Positions 48,909 through 57,338 of a stretch of DNA of 64,000 bases are shown here, one piece after another (position 1 is the stretch's first letter; each line of letters begins with the position of its first letter). Location: NCBI RefSeq assembly GCF_036010505.1, contig NZ_CP108569.1, forward strand, positions 372,001 to 436,000, given 5' to 3'. The notes below the pieces were generated by a model. The model saw only the letters and a list, made by a program, of their open reading frames with translations, did no database searches and was not told where the DNA came from. The stretch comes from Streptomyces sp. NBC_01197. GTDB taxonomy: Bacteria; Actinomycetota; Actinomycetes; Streptomycetales; Streptomycetaceae. Both the position numbers and the translations under genes were made by a program.

Positions 48909-50207
48909 TCAGATCTCACCCCGGACCAGTGCGAGCAGCCGGTCGAGTACCCGCGGTCCGCCGGCCCTGAGCCCGTCGTGCTCGAACTCGTCGGTCACCC
49001 AGGTGCGCAGCCCGCGGATGGCCCGCGCGGTGCGCAGCGCCTGTTCCGTGTCGACGTACATGTCGTCGTGGTAAACGGCGGCCGCGACCGGCACCTCGTT
49101 CGCCGCGAGCCGGTCCCTGTCGTACAGGCGGGGCCAGTCCGTACGGGCTGCGAGCAGGTCGGCGGTCTCGCGCAGCGGGCGCAGGGCCGGGTCCACCTCG
49201 AAGTGCCAGGGGTGCACGGACTCGCCGGTGAAGGGCAGCGGGGCGTCACCCGCGAGGGCCCGCTCGGCGTCGAAGGCGGGGAATTCGGCGCGTATCCGCT
49301 CGGCCGACCAGTCGGTGGGGCGACTGTCCTGGCCGTAGATCGCCTCGTGGACCAGCGCGTACAGCGGGTGCGCGGCGAAGGAGAGCGCGGCGTGCACCCG
49401 CTCCTGGAAGGAGTCCGAGAGCTGCGGGCCCTGCGGGGTCTCGACGAAGGCGTCCTCCAGGAGGTAGTGCAGGGCGTGGCTGCCGTCTCCGCCGCCCAGT
49501 GCGATGCCCAGGGACTGGAAGGCCTCGACGGTGAGGGTGTAGCCGCTGTTCAGCACCGGGCGGTTGGCGCGCAGGAAGGCGGCGATCCGGCGGGCGCCGG
49601 CGATGTCCTGCGGGTAGCGGGCGTAGTGGGCGGCTGTCTTACGGGCGATCCGCGGGTAGGCGGCCCGGTAGACATCGTCGGCGTGTCCGTCGAGCGTGGG
49701 GAGACCACCGGTGATCAGCGCCGCGGCGAGGCCCTCCGGCGCCGCGGAGAGATAGCGGACGGCGCAGAACCCGCCGAAGCTCTGGCCCAGCACGGTCCAC
49801 GGCACACCCCCCGTGAGGCGCGGGCGGATGAGCTCGCAGTCCCGGACGATGGAGTCGGCGCCGAAGTGCGTCAGATAGCCGGCCTGCTCGGCGGGGCCGC
49901 CGCGCAGCGGAAGTGTCTGGCGGTTGACGGGTGTGGAGGATCCGGTGCCGCGCTGGTCGAGCAGCAGCACCCGGAACTCCCGCACCGCGCGCCCCAGCCA
50001 GGCCTGCTTCCCGTGGAACCGGTTCGCGCCGAATCCGGGGCCGCCCTGGAGGTAGACCATCCAAGGGAGCCCGGCGTCCTCCTTGCCGGATGCGACGGCC
50101 TCGCGGGCGTACAGCTCGATCTGCTCCCCGTCCGGCCGCTCGTGGTCCAGGGGAACCTGGAACCGGTGGTCGGTGAGGACGAGGCCGGGCTGGTGGTAAC
50201 GGGTCAT
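48909..50207 (-). CDS. Proline iminopeptidase (alpha/beta hydrolase, peptidase S33)
   Basis: 432 aa. The oxyanion segment is YLQGGPGFGANR, then LLLDQRGTGSS and the nucleophile elbow LGQSFGGFCAVRYLS. The C-terminal HDDMYVDTEQAL and EFEHDGLRAGG region should supply Asp and His (EHDGLR). The length and internal cap match actinobacterial S33 iminopeptidases of about 430 residues, which release N-terminal proline from peptides. AGGAG precedes the ATG at 50207. Confidence 0.87.
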   Translation of the reverse strand: MTRYHQPGLVLTDHRFQVPLDHERPDGEQIELYAREAVASGKEDAGLPWMVYLQGGPGFGANRFHGKQAWLGRAVREFRVLLLDQRGTGSSTPVNRQTLPLRGGPAEQAGYLTHFGADSIVRDCELIRPRLTGGVPWTVLGQSFGGFCAVRYLSAAPEGLAAALITGGLPTLDGHADDVYRAAYPRIARKTAAHYARYPQDIAGARRIAAFLRANRPVLNSGYTLTVEAFQSLGIALGGGDGSHALHYLLEDAFVETPQGPQLSDSFQERVHAALSFAAHPLYALVHEAIYGQDSRPTDWSAERIRAEFPAFDAERALAGDAPLPFTGESVHPWHFEVDPALRPLRETADLLAARTDWPRLYDRDRLAANEVPVAAAVYHDDMYVDTEQALRTARAIRGLRTWVTDEFEHDGLRAGGPRVLDRLLALVRGEI

Positions 50208-50388
50208 CGGTACTCCTGGTCGGACGGGCGGCACCCTCATTCAAGCAGCGATCGACCCAGCCGATTCACCGGACGGTTCACAGGCTGCGGTCCCGCCCGG
50301 CGGCCGTCATCGCACACCGGCCGGACCGGCCTGCCCCCGCGGGTGCCGCCGATGAGCGCGGTGCGGTACCGGCGGTTAGCGTTGATCC

Positions 50389-51546
50389 ATGATCGAGTTC
50401 GAGCGGGTCGGCAAGGTCTACCCGGACGGCACGACGGCCGTGGACGATCTGTCGTTCGAGGTCGCGGAGGGCGAACTGGTGACCCTCGTCGGCCCGTCGG
50501 GGTGCGGCAAGACGACCACGATGATGATGGTGAACCGGCTCATCGAACCGACCTCCGGCCGGATCCGGGTGGACGGCAAGGACATCTCCGGCATCGACCC
50601 GGTCCGACTGCGGCGCGATATCGGCTACGTCATCCAGCAGGTGGGCCTCTTCCCGCACCGCACGGTCCTCGACAACACGGCCACCGTGCCCGCCCTGGTC
50701 GGCTGGAAGAAGGCCAGGGCCAGGGAGCGCGCCGCCGAACTCCTCGATCTGGTCGGACTCGACCCCGGTATCTACGGGTCCCGGTACCCGTCGCAGCTGT
50801 CCGGGGGCCAGCGGCAGCGGGTCGGGGTTGCCAGGGCGCTCGCCGCAGATCCGCCCGTCCTGCTGATGGACGAACCGTTCGGTGCGGTCGACCCCGTGGT
50901 GCGCGAGCGGCTGCAGAACGAGTTCCTCAAGCTCCAGGCGACGGTGCGCAAGACAGTGCTGATGGTGACCCACGACATCGAGGAAGCCGTGCGGATGGGC
51001 GACCGGATCGCGGTGTACGGGGAGGGGCGCATCGAGCAGTTCGACACCCCGGGAGCGGTCCTCGGTACGCCGGCGACTCCGTACGTGGCCGGGTTCGTGG
51101 GCGCCGACCGCGGGCTGAAACGGCTCTCCGTCACCCGGATCGAGACCGACGACCTGGAACAGCCGCCCGTGGCCCGTCACGACGAGACGGCCGGGACCGT
51201 CGCCGGACGCCTGCGCGCCGAGGGGGCGCGATGGGCCGTGGTCCTGCGGCAGGACGGCGGACTGCACGGCTGGGCGGCCGCCGACTCCCTCACGGGGGCG
51301 AGCGGCGCCGTGGGACCGCTGGCCCGCCGGATGGAGGCCTGGGTTCCGGTGGGGGCGCCGCTGAAGCGGGCCTTCAGTGAGATGTTGCAGCACGACGCCG
51401 GGTGGGTGGCGGTGCTGGACGGGGACCGGTTCCTCGGTGTGCTGACTCCGGCCAAACTGCACGAGGCGCTGCGGCGCTCGGTGGACGCGGACGCGCACGG
51501 GCTCGCGCGGGACGAGGTGGAGTTCACCTCCATCGCGGACGTGTGA
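50389..51546 (+). CDS. OpuC/ProV-type ABC transporter ATP-binding protein
   Basis: 385 aa. Walker A GPSGCGKTTTMMM, signature LSGGQRQRVGVARALAADP, Walker B VLLMDEPFGAVDPVV and H-loop VTHDIEEAV. The QxxLFPHRTVLDN and MMVNRLIEPTSGRI text is that of the quaternary-amine (choline/betaine/carnitine) group. Two CBS-like repeats follow after residue 255, the osmotic or ionic sensor in OpuA-type subunits. The matching permeases and binding protein are on the other strand, converging on this gene 90 bp away. Confidence 0.87.
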   Translation: MIEFERVGKVYPDGTTAVDDLSFEVAEGELVTLVGPSGCGKTTTMMMVNRLIEPTSGRIRVDGKDISGIDPVRLRRDIGYVIQQVGLFPHRTVLDNTATVPALVGWKKARARERAAELLDLVGLDPGIYGSRYPSQLSGGQRQRVGVARALAADPPVLLMDEPFGAVDPVVRERLQNEFLKLQATVRKTVLMVTHDIEEAVRMGDRIAVYGEGRIEQFDTPGAVLGTPATPYVAGFVGADRGLKRLSVTRIETDDLEQPPVARHDETAGTVAGRLRAEGARWAVVLRQDGGLHGWAAADSLTGASGAVGPLARRMEAWVPVGAPLKRAFSEMLQHDAGWVAVLDGDRFLGVLTPAKLHEALRRSVDADAHGLARDEVEFTSIADV

Positions 51547-51557
51547 GGGCATCGACG

Positions 51558-51635
51558 GCTGTACCGCTGTACGGCGGCGGCTGTGGGCTGTGCGGCGGCG
51601 GCTGTGCGGCTGTGGACTGTGCGGCGGCGGACCGT
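51558..51635. repeat. Low-complexity GCTGTGCGGCGG repeats
   Basis: The 90-bp gap between the convergent ABC genes contains several imperfect copies of GGCTGTG(C/G)GG and CTGTGCGGCGGCGG. It is a simple repeat with no coding or terminator signature that I can see. Confidence 0.5.
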
Positions 51636-52586
51636 TCAGAGCAGGTGCTTCGACCGCAGATAGTTCCTGGCGACGTCCTCGGGCAGCCGCCGCCAGCTGT
51701 CCACCTGCTCATTGAGCGACGCCAGATCCTTGGTGGTCAGTACGGCGTTGAGCCGGTCGAGCGCGCCGGTGACACCGCGGCTACCGGCGCGGGACCGGTT
51801 GACGACGGGCACGATGCAGTCGGCGTTCTGCAGACGCTTGTCGTCCCGGAGGATGACGAGACCGAAGGCTCCGAGGGTGGCGTCGGTGGTCGTCGTCAGC
51901 ACCATCTGGTCCTGCCCGTTCTGTACCGCCTGTTTGGCCGGGGTGGTGCCTACGCCTTTGGGGTCGATCCCGGTGAGGTGGATGCCGTACGTCTTCTTCA
52001 GCCCGGGCGCGCAGTACGGACGCTGGACACATTCGTCACCGGCGGCGAGTCTCACCGGGAGCCTGGACGCCCCCAGATCGCTGAGGGTCTTCAGATGGTG
52101 CCGTGCGGCATAGGCCGCGGTGACCGCGTAGGCGTTCTGGTCGACGGCCCGTCCCGCGTTCAGGACCGTGAGACCGCGCGGGGTCGCCAGGCCACGCAGG
52201 GCCTTCATGGTGGCCTTGAGGTCGGGCGATCCCGCGGGTGGCGCTCCTGAGCCCTTCACCTTGGTGTTCAGCCAGTCGGCGAAGGTGGCGGCGTACTCCG
52301 GAACGACGTCGATCTGACCGCTCTCCAGGGCCGGTTCGTAGAGTTCCCTGTTGGTCACGGACAGGATGCCGGTGCGGTATCCGGCCCGGTTGAGCAGCAG
52401 CGCGTACATCTGGGCCAGCAGATCGCTCTCGGTGAAGCCCGCGGTGCCGATGGTCAGCTGTTTGCTGTCACCGGGCGGCGCGGTGACCGTTCCGCGGCTC
52501 TCCAGTGCGGGCCCGGTGCCGCAGGCCGTCGCTGTCAGCAGGAGCGATCCCAGCAGCAGCCGGGCCCCGTCCCGGCGCGCCCTCAC
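51636..52586 (-). CDS. OpuC/OsmF-type ABC substrate-binding lipoprotein
   Basis: 316 aa. A lipoprotein signal precedes TATACGTGP (lipobox Cys at about 20). The mature part has LTIGTAGFTESDLLAQMYALLLNRAGY, PALESGQIDVVPEYAATFADWL and VVNRSRAGSRGVTGALDRLNAVLTT, typical of OpuAC/OsmF proteins binding glycine betaine, choline or carnitine. Its GTG overlaps the permease stop (GTGA). Third gene of the permease-permease-SBP operon. Confidence 0.87.
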   Translation of the reverse strand: MRARRDGARLLLGSLLLTATACGTGPALESRGTVTAPPGDSKQLTIGTAGFTESDLLAQMYALLLNRAGYRTGILSVTNRELYEPALESGQIDVVPEYAATFADWLNTKVKGSGAPPAGSPDLKATMKALRGLATPRGLTVLNAGRAVDQNAYAVTAAYAARHHLKTLSDLGASRLPVRLAAGDECVQRPYCAPGLKKTYGIHLTGIDPKGVGTTPAKQAVQNGQDQMVLTTTTDATLGAFGLVILRDDKRLQNADCIVPVVNRSRAGSRGVTGALDRLNAVLTTKDLASLNEQVDSWRRLPEDVARNYLRSKHLL

Positions 52587-53257
52587 TCCGTACTGCCTCT
52601 CGCCCACGCGGGCGCCAGCCGCTGGCCGATCACGAACAGCACCTCCACGAGCAGCGCGAACACCGCCACCAGCAGCGCGCCCGCCACGACCTGCGGTGTG
52701 GAGGCGAGATTGAAGCCGGCGGTGATGATCCGTCCGAGACCGCCGCCGCCGGCGAGAGCCGCGAGGGTGGCCGTGGCGACGAGCTGTACGGCGGCGATCC
52801 GCATCCCGGTGAGGATCAAAGGCGAGGCAAGCGGCAGTTCCACGCGGAACAGCAGTTGTCGTCCTGTCATGCCCATCCCCCGGGCGGCTCTGACCACGTC
52901 CTGGTCGACCTCCCGCATCCCGACATAGGCGTTGGTGAGCAGCGGCGGTACGGCGAAGAGCACCAGCGCGATGACGGTCGGCCAGTCGCCGTGCTTGCCG
53001 AGCGGGGTGAGCAGCAGCAGGACGAGCACGGCGAAGGTGGGGACGGCACGTCCGACGTTGGAGAGGTTGACGGCGAGCGCACCTCCTCTGCCGATGTGGC
53101 CGAGCACCACGGCGACCGGCAGGGCGATCACACAGCTCAGGGCGAGACAGACGACGGTGAGGAAGATGTGCTGGGTGAGCCGGTGCGTGATTCCGTCGCT
53201 GCCGGTCCAGTTGGCCGGGCTGGTGAGCCAGGACCATGCGGAGGAGAGCGTGTTCAT
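52583..53257 (-). CDS. OpuC-type ABC permease (second)
   Basis: 224 aa with about 6 membrane helices. The coupling loop EAA-type motif is VVRAARGMGMTGRQLLFRVELPLASPLILTGMRIAAVQ, and LAGGGGLGRIITAG is conserved in betaine permeases. The ATG overlaps the stop of the preceding permease (ATGA), which fixes the start. It forms a heterodimer with the product of the neighbouring gene. Confidence 0.88.
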   Translation of the reverse strand: MNTLSSAWSWLTSPANWTGSDGITHRLTQHIFLTVVCLALSCVIALPVAVVLGHIGRGGALAVNLSNVGRAVPTFAVLVLLLLTPLGKHGDWPTVIALVLFAVPPLLTNAYVGMREVDQDVVRAARGMGMTGRQLLFRVELPLASPLILTGMRIAAVQLVATATLAALAGGGGLGRIITAGFNLASTPQVVAGALLVAVFALLVEVLFVIGQRLAPAWARGSTE

Positions 53258-53925
53258 ACGCGGGTCCATGGGGTGAGCAGCCGTTGCACCCCGAGGAGGA
53301 CGAGGTCGGCGGCGACGGCGATGACCACGCAGAGCACGGAGGCGGTCAGCACCTGGGCTTTGAAGTAGCTGTTCATCCCGCTGTAGATGAGGTTGCCGAG
53401 ACCGCCGTATCCGACGATGGCGCCCACGGTGACGAGCGAGACGGCCGAAACGGTCGCGATACGCAGTCCCGCCATCGCGGCGGGGAGCGAGAGGGGAAGT
53501 TCGACGGTGAGCAGCAGCCGGACCGGCCCGTACCCCATGCCCCGGGCGGCCTGCCGGGTCTCCTCGGGCACGGCGCGCAGCCCGGCGAGGATGTTCCGCA
53601 CCAGCAGGGTGAGCGAGTAGAGGACGAGGCCGGCGGTCACGAGCGAGGCGGAGAGCCCGTACACCGGCAGGAGCAGCGAGAACATCGCGAGGGACGGGAT
53701 CGTGTAGAGCACGGTGGTGATCCCGAGCACCGGACCGGCGGCCCACCGCCAGCGGCGGGCCGCCACCGCGAGGGGGACGGCGAGCAGCAGACCGACGAGC
53801 ACGGAGACGGCCGTCAGCTGGAGGTGCTGGAGAACGGCGTCCCAGAGGATGGACTTGCGGGTCGACAGATACGCACCACAGATCCACTCATTGCGCGCGA
53901 GGCAGTCGTGCGGAGGCGCGGTCAT
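53254..53925 (-). CDS. OpuC-type ABC permease (first)
   Basis: 223 aa with 5-6 membrane helices. TAVSVLVGLLLAVPLAVAAR, TVLYTIPSLAMFSLLLPVYG, EETRQAARGMGYGPVRLLLTVELPLSLPAAMAGLRIATVSAV and VGYGGLGNLIYSGMN place it with OpuCB/OsmW permeases. First gene of the three-gene minus-strand operon. The 250 bp upstream, shared with the pirin gene, has no other gene. Confidence 0.88.
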   Translation of the reverse strand: MTAPPHDCLARNEWICGAYLSTRKSILWDAVLQHLQLTAVSVLVGLLLAVPLAVAARRWRWAAGPVLGITTVLYTIPSLAMFSLLLPVYGLSASLVTAGLVLYSLTLLVRNILAGLRAVPEETRQAARGMGYGPVRLLLTVELPLSLPAAMAGLRIATVSAVSLVTVGAIVGYGGLGNLIYSGMNSYFKAQVLTASVLCVVIAVAADLVLLGVQRLLTPWTRV

Positions 53926-54175
53926 CCGTCCATTGGAGTCCGCCGCCGGGGACGGTGCGCGCCCTGATGGCCCGTTCGGGTGTCCGGGCCCCCCTTAATT
54001 CCGTCGTTGAACATAGCTCCGCCGGAACGGGGCCCGCGCCCGTGTTCGCACGAAACCACAACTCCAGTGCCGAGCAGATCACTTGCGGTCGGGCCGGAAC
54101 GTACTTGCGGTGGCCTTCGGACCCAGAGGTGTCATCGGATGTGCGGCGCCCCGCCCCGGGTCTAGGTTGGACAGC

Positions 54176-55141
54176 ATGAGCAATCTCGATCGCCAGGCGA
54201 CCCTCTCCGTCTGCGGCGGCCGCGGCTTCGTCCCGGGCGAGCCGGTCCGCGAACTCCTCAGCCCGCGCAAGGTGCAGCTCGGCGAATCGACCGAGGTGCG
54301 CCGACTGCTGCCCAACCTCGGCCGCCGCATGATCGGCGCCTGGGCCTTCGTGGACCACTACGGACCTGACGACATCGCCGGCGAACCGGGGATGCAGGTC
54401 CCGCCGCACCCCCATATGGGGCTCCAGACGGTGAGCTGGCTGCATGAGGGCGAAGTGCTGCACCGGGACAGCACGGGAAGCCGGCAGACCGTGCGCCCCG
54501 GCGAACTGGGACTCATGACATCCGGCGGGGCGATCAGCCACTCGGAGGAGAGCCCCGCCGAACACGCCCGCTATCTGCACGGCGCGCAGCTCTGGATCGC
54601 GCTGCCGGAAGCCCACCGTACGGTCGAACCGCACTTCCAGCACCACGCGGACCTGCCGACCGTGCGCGCCCCGGGCCTCACGGCAACCGTCATCCTGGGC
54701 GAGCTCGACGGCGCCCTCTCCCCCGGCACGACGTACAGCCCGCTGGTCGGCGCCGACCTGGACCTCACCGCGGGAGCGGAGACGGCCCTGCCGCTGGATC
54801 CGGACTTCGAGTACGCGGTCCTGGCGATGTCGGGTGAGGCGTCCGTGGACGGCGTACCGGTCCAGCCCGGCTCGATGCTCTACCTCGGCTGCGGACGCAC
54901 GGAACTGCCGCTGCGAGCTGTCTCGGACGCGGGTCTGATGCTGCTGGGCGGCGAGCCGTTCGCGGAGGAGATCGTCATGTGGTGGAACTTCATCGGACGC
55001 TCCAACGAGGACATCGCACAGGCCCGTTCGGACTGGATGACCGGATCACGCTTCGGCGAGGTGAAGGGCTACGACGGTGATCCGCTGCCCGCCCCCGAAC
55101 TGCCGCCCGTACCGCTGAAACCGCGGGGGCGGGTGCGCTGA
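54176..55141 (+). CDS. Pirin family protein
   Basis: 321 aa bicupin. The metal site is in PPHPHMGLQTVSWLHEGEVLHRDSTG, followed by RPGELGLMTSGGAISHSEES and ARYLHGAQLWIALP; the second cupin ends NEDIAQARSDWM. Pirins are Fe-containing; some act as quercetinases, others regulate. The function in this organism is unknown. The frame is open upstream, but the cupin N-terminus starts at this ATG. Confidence 0.87.
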   Translation: MSNLDRQATLSVCGGRGFVPGEPVRELLSPRKVQLGESTEVRRLLPNLGRRMIGAWAFVDHYGPDDIAGEPGMQVPPHPHMGLQTVSWLHEGEVLHRDSTGSRQTVRPGELGLMTSGGAISHSEESPAEHARYLHGAQLWIALPEAHRTVEPHFQHHADLPTVRAPGLTATVILGELDGALSPGTTYSPLVGADLDLTAGAETALPLDPDFEYAVLAMSGEASVDGVPVQPGSMLYLGCGRTELPLRAVSDAGLMLLGGEPFAEEIVMWWNFIGRSNEDIAQARSDWMTGSRFGEVKGYDGDPLPAPELPPVPLKPRGRVR

Positions 55142-55234
55142 CCCGCATGTGGCCGTCCCGGTGGCCGTCGGCCCGTGAACGCGGCGGCACCTATGGGAAC
55201 CGGCCGGCCACCCTCGGCCATCTATGGTGGGCCG

Positions 55235-55669
55235 ATGTCATCTACCAAGCAGTTCCAAGTCACCTTCGACTGCGCCGAACCTGAGCGGGTCGCCCGCTTC
55301 TGGTGCGAGGTGCTGGGGTACGTCGTACCGCCGCCGCCGGAGGGATTTGCTACGTGGGACGATTTCGATCGCTCGCTGCCGCCTGAGCGTCAGGGTTCCG
55401 CGTTCGCCTGCATTGATCCCTCGGGTGTGGGCCCGCGACTGTTCTTCCAGCGCGTTCCCGAAGGCAAGGTCGTCAAGAATCGGCTGCACCTTGACGTACG
55501 GGTCGGCACCGGGCTCGTGGGTGAGGAGCGCGTGGCCGCGCTCGAGGCCGAATGCGCACGGCTGATCCCGCTCGGCGCGGTACGCGGGCAGCTACTGCTC
55601 GCCGATGACGAAAACGAGTCGTGCCTCGGGATGCAGGACATCGAGGGCAACGAGTTCTGCCTCGACTGA
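55235..55669 (+). CDS. VOC superfamily (glyoxalase-like) protein
   Basis: 144 aa, one VOC domain: FQVTFDCAEPERVARFWCEVLGYVVPPPPEG at the N-terminus, then RLFFQRVPEGKVVKNRLHLDVRVG and GMQDIEGNEFCLD. Short VOC proteins of this type are common in Streptomyces and mostly uncharacterised. Toxoflavin-degrading TflA is also a VOC protein but longer, so I do not assign that role although the azapteridine-type cluster starts about 600 bp downstream. Confidence 0.8.
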   Translation: MSSTKQFQVTFDCAEPERVARFWCEVLGYVVPPPPEGFATWDDFDRSLPPERQGSAFACIDPSGVGPRLFFQRVPEGKVVKNRLHLDVRVGTGLVGEERVAALEAECARLIPLGAVRGQLLLADDENESCLGMQDIEGNEFCLD

Positions 55670-56297
55670 GTGGCGACCGCGACCCGATCCGATTTCGATC
55701 GTCAGCACCGAACCGGCGGCCGACGCCCTGACGAGGATCGCCGACCGGGCCCTGGCGCTGCTGTCGGTGACGGCCGCGGCGCCAACCCCGTCGCGGACGC
55801 CGGATTCAGAACCACCGAAGCAGCGCTGCTGCGTGACCGGCTGAGCATCCTGATCCGATGACACCTGCTGCGATGCCGGACGTTTCAGCAATGGCGTGAA
55901 GTTCCCATTCCTCCCCGTAGCCGGTCAGCGCGCCGTCCGGCTACGGGGAGCGATACTGGCATACCGGGGCGCGAAGCGCCGATCAATGGCCAGCTATTCG
56001 CGACCAGTCACTGCACGCACCCTGAAAAAACGTTTTATTTTTGCGAGCCCCCAATTGCGCCGTCCGTGCCGACCACCACTCCCCCTTTCCTCGAAAAGGT
56101 GAGTTAGCCGAGACGAATCCATGCCTACCTGCAGGTTCCCGTCACCAGCGCCAGTGGCCCGACTTTAATCTCTCGTTACCGTGGACAGTTCGACGTGGCA
56201 TCTGGCACGTTTACAGACGTCGAGCTACGGGGCTGAGAAACGCAAAAGAAGGTCCCCGGAGGTTCCTTCTTGTCGGCCACGTGTGATCGGAGAATCG
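55670..56297. other. Gene-free, AT-richer interval before the azapteridine-type cluster
   Basis: 628 bp. No recognisable gene; the first 190 bp has open frames but no family features. It contains a large perfect hairpin (55911-55950) and then a stretch from about 56000 to 56300 with A/T runs (CCTGAAAAAACGTTTTATTTTTGCG at 56018-56042), unusual for this window. It probably holds the promoter of the FMN reductase gene and marks the cluster boundary. AAGAAGG/CCTTCTT just before the gene could form a leader hairpin. Confidence 0.5.
55911..55950. terminator. Large perfect hairpin
   Basis: CTCCCCGTAGCCGG (55911-55924) pairs perfectly with CCGGCTACGGGGAG (55937-55950), 14 bp with a 12-base loop. It lies 240 bp after the VOC gene. 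It may be a terminator that insulates the downstream cluster. Confidence 0.6.
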
Positions 56298-56912
56298 ATG
56301 GGGCATCAAATTGCCATGGTTTCCGGGAGTATTCGCCATGAGTCGTTGAACAGGCAATTGCTGTCAGTGGCGGAAAGCGTCGCGGAAAACCGCCCCTATA
56401 AAGTACGGGTCGAATTTCTCGACATTCACAGCTTGCCCTTTTACGACGGGGACAGGGAAGCGGAGAACACACCGGCCGAGGTGCTGGAGGCAAAGCGGTT
56501 CGTGAGGTCCTGCGACGGTCTTGTCATCGCGACTCCGGAGTACAACGGGGCGCCGCCCGGTGTACTGCAGAACGCCTTGGACTGGCTGTCACGGCCTTGG
56601 GGGAACAGCCCGCTGACCGGGAAACCGGTGGTCACTCTCAGCGCCTCACCCGGGCCCGGCGGGGCCCGTACTGCCCAGGACCGGCTGCGGCAGATCCTGA
56701 TCCGCTGTGGAGCGCAGCCGACCGGGGAACCTTTCTCCGTCCCCTGTGCCGACTGGCTGTGCGACCCGGAACTCACCGACACGGGGTCCGTACTGGCCGG
56801 GCAGCTGGCCGACCTGCTCGACACGCTGCTGTCCGCGCGCTCGCCCGCTCCACCGGGCCGGCCCCTCCGGCAGTGGCGCCGGCCTCCCGCACCGGAAGAA
56901 GCCCTGGGCTGA
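56298..56912 (+). CDS. NADPH-dependent FMN reductase
   Basis: 204 aa flavodoxin-like protein. AMVSGSIRHESLNRQLL binds the FMN phosphate, and LVIATPEYNGAPPGVLQNALDWLSRPW is the family signature. The last 30 residues (SARSPAPPGRPLRQWRRPP) are a basic tail. It should reduce FMN, quinones or other electrophiles with NAD(P)H. It lies just before the leader repeats and the tox-like operon in the same direction, so it may act on the azapteridine product or supply reduced flavin; membership in the cluster is inferred. GGAGA precedes the ATG. Confidence 0.83.
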   Translation: MGHQIAMVSGSIRHESLNRQLLSVAESVAENRPYKVRVEFLDIHSLPFYDGDREAENTPAEVLEAKRFVRSCDGLVIATPEYNGAPPGVLQNALDWLSRPWGNSPLTGKPVVTLSASPGPGGARTAQDRLRQILIRCGAQPTGEPFSVPCADWLCDPELTDTGSVLAGQLADLLDTLLSARSPAPPGRPLRQWRRPPAPEEALG

Positions 56913-57088
56913 AGAGGTCCACGGACCGGCGCCCGTACGACGCCGAGCCGACGGCCTGTTCCGTCCGCCCGGACCGGCTCCACGGCCGGCCGCCCACAAC
57001 TCCTCCCCGTTCATGCGGGGAGTGACCGGTGTGCCGTCCGTCAGGCGGCACACCAACTACCGCCCGACCCGGACAGGAGGTGAATCCG

Positions 57089-57133
57089 ATGCGCAAGATC
57101 GTCCGTCGCTGCCCGTGGCCCTGGATCAGCTGA
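57089..57133 (+). CDS. 14-residue leader-type peptide MRKIVRRCPWPWIS, copy 1
   Basis: ATG at 57089, TGA at 57131-57133. The ribosome site AGGAGGTGA is a perfect match to the 16S 3' end with 5 bases to the start, among the strongest in the window. The peptide is basic at the N-terminus and ends Cys-Pro-Trp-Pro-Trp-Ile-Ser. The stop codon lies inside a 16-bp palindrome. Two Trp codons in three residues and overlap with pairing segments suggest a ribosome-sensing leader peptide. A Pro/Trp-rich bioactive or modified peptide is an alternative. It is too short for usual gene finders. Confidence 0.7.
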   Translation: MRKIVRRCPWPWIS

Positions 57134-57171
57134 TCCACGGCGCCTTCCGCGCTGATCCACGATCAGCGCGG
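57122..57171 (+). promoter_or_regulatory. Attenuator-like paired hairpins, copy 1
   Basis: TGGATCAGCTGATCCA (57122-57137) is a perfect palindrome containing the peptide's last codons and stop. CCGCGCTGATC-CAC-GATCAGCGCGG (57147-57171) is an 11-bp stem. Because GATCAG occurs twice and CTGATCCACG occurs twice (57130, 57152), the segments can re-pair with each other, giving mutually exclusive structures that a stalled ribosome could switch. No U-run follows. Confidence 0.65.
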
Positions 57172-57293
57172 CCCATCGAACAGGCACAGGTGGTAATGGC
57201 CGGCTCCCCCAGCTCCCGGCGGGAGCGGCCGGTGTGCCGCCCTCGTGAGCGGTATGCGCCACCGGCGCCCGACCCGGACAGGAGGTGAATCCG

Positions 57294-57338
57294 ATGCGCA
57301 AGATCGTCCGTCGCTGCCCGTGGCCCTGGATCAGCTGA
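57294..57338 (+). CDS. 14-residue leader-type peptide MRKIVRRCPWPWIS, copy 2
   Basis: ATG at 57294, stop at 57336-57338, preceded by the same AGGAGGTGA. The peptide and its codons are identical to copy 1. No stop-to-start coupling with the next gene (158 bp away), which fits a leader peptide acting through RNA structure better than a structural subunit. Confidence 0.7.
   Translation: MRKIVRRCPWPWIS

Larger units (their letters stand above)
57061..57180 (+). repeat. 120-bp leader repeat, copy 1
   Basis: Identical to 57266-57385 except for one base (A at 57175, G at 57380). It contains a full Shine-Dalgarno (AGGAGGTGA, 57075-57083), a 14-codon ORF and two hairpins. Flanking sequence, for example GGTGTGCCG about 30 bp upstream, is only loosely similar between copies, so the 120 bp has been kept identical while the surroundings drifted. 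Confidence 0.92.

Noticed and set aside
51558..51635. GCTGTGCGGCGG repeats as a CRISPR or regulatory array
   Set aside because: Units are irregular and contiguous without spacers; simple low-complexity sequence.
55235..55669. VOC protein as a TflA-like azapteridine-degrading resistance enzyme
   Set aside because: TflA is a VOC protein but longer; this one looks like the common short Streptomyces VOC type and is separated from the cluster by 628 bp with a hairpin.
55670..55861. Possible small gene after the VOC gene
   Set aside because: Short overlapping frames, no ribosome site and no recognisable motif; TEPAADALTRIADRALALL alone is not enough to call a remnant.
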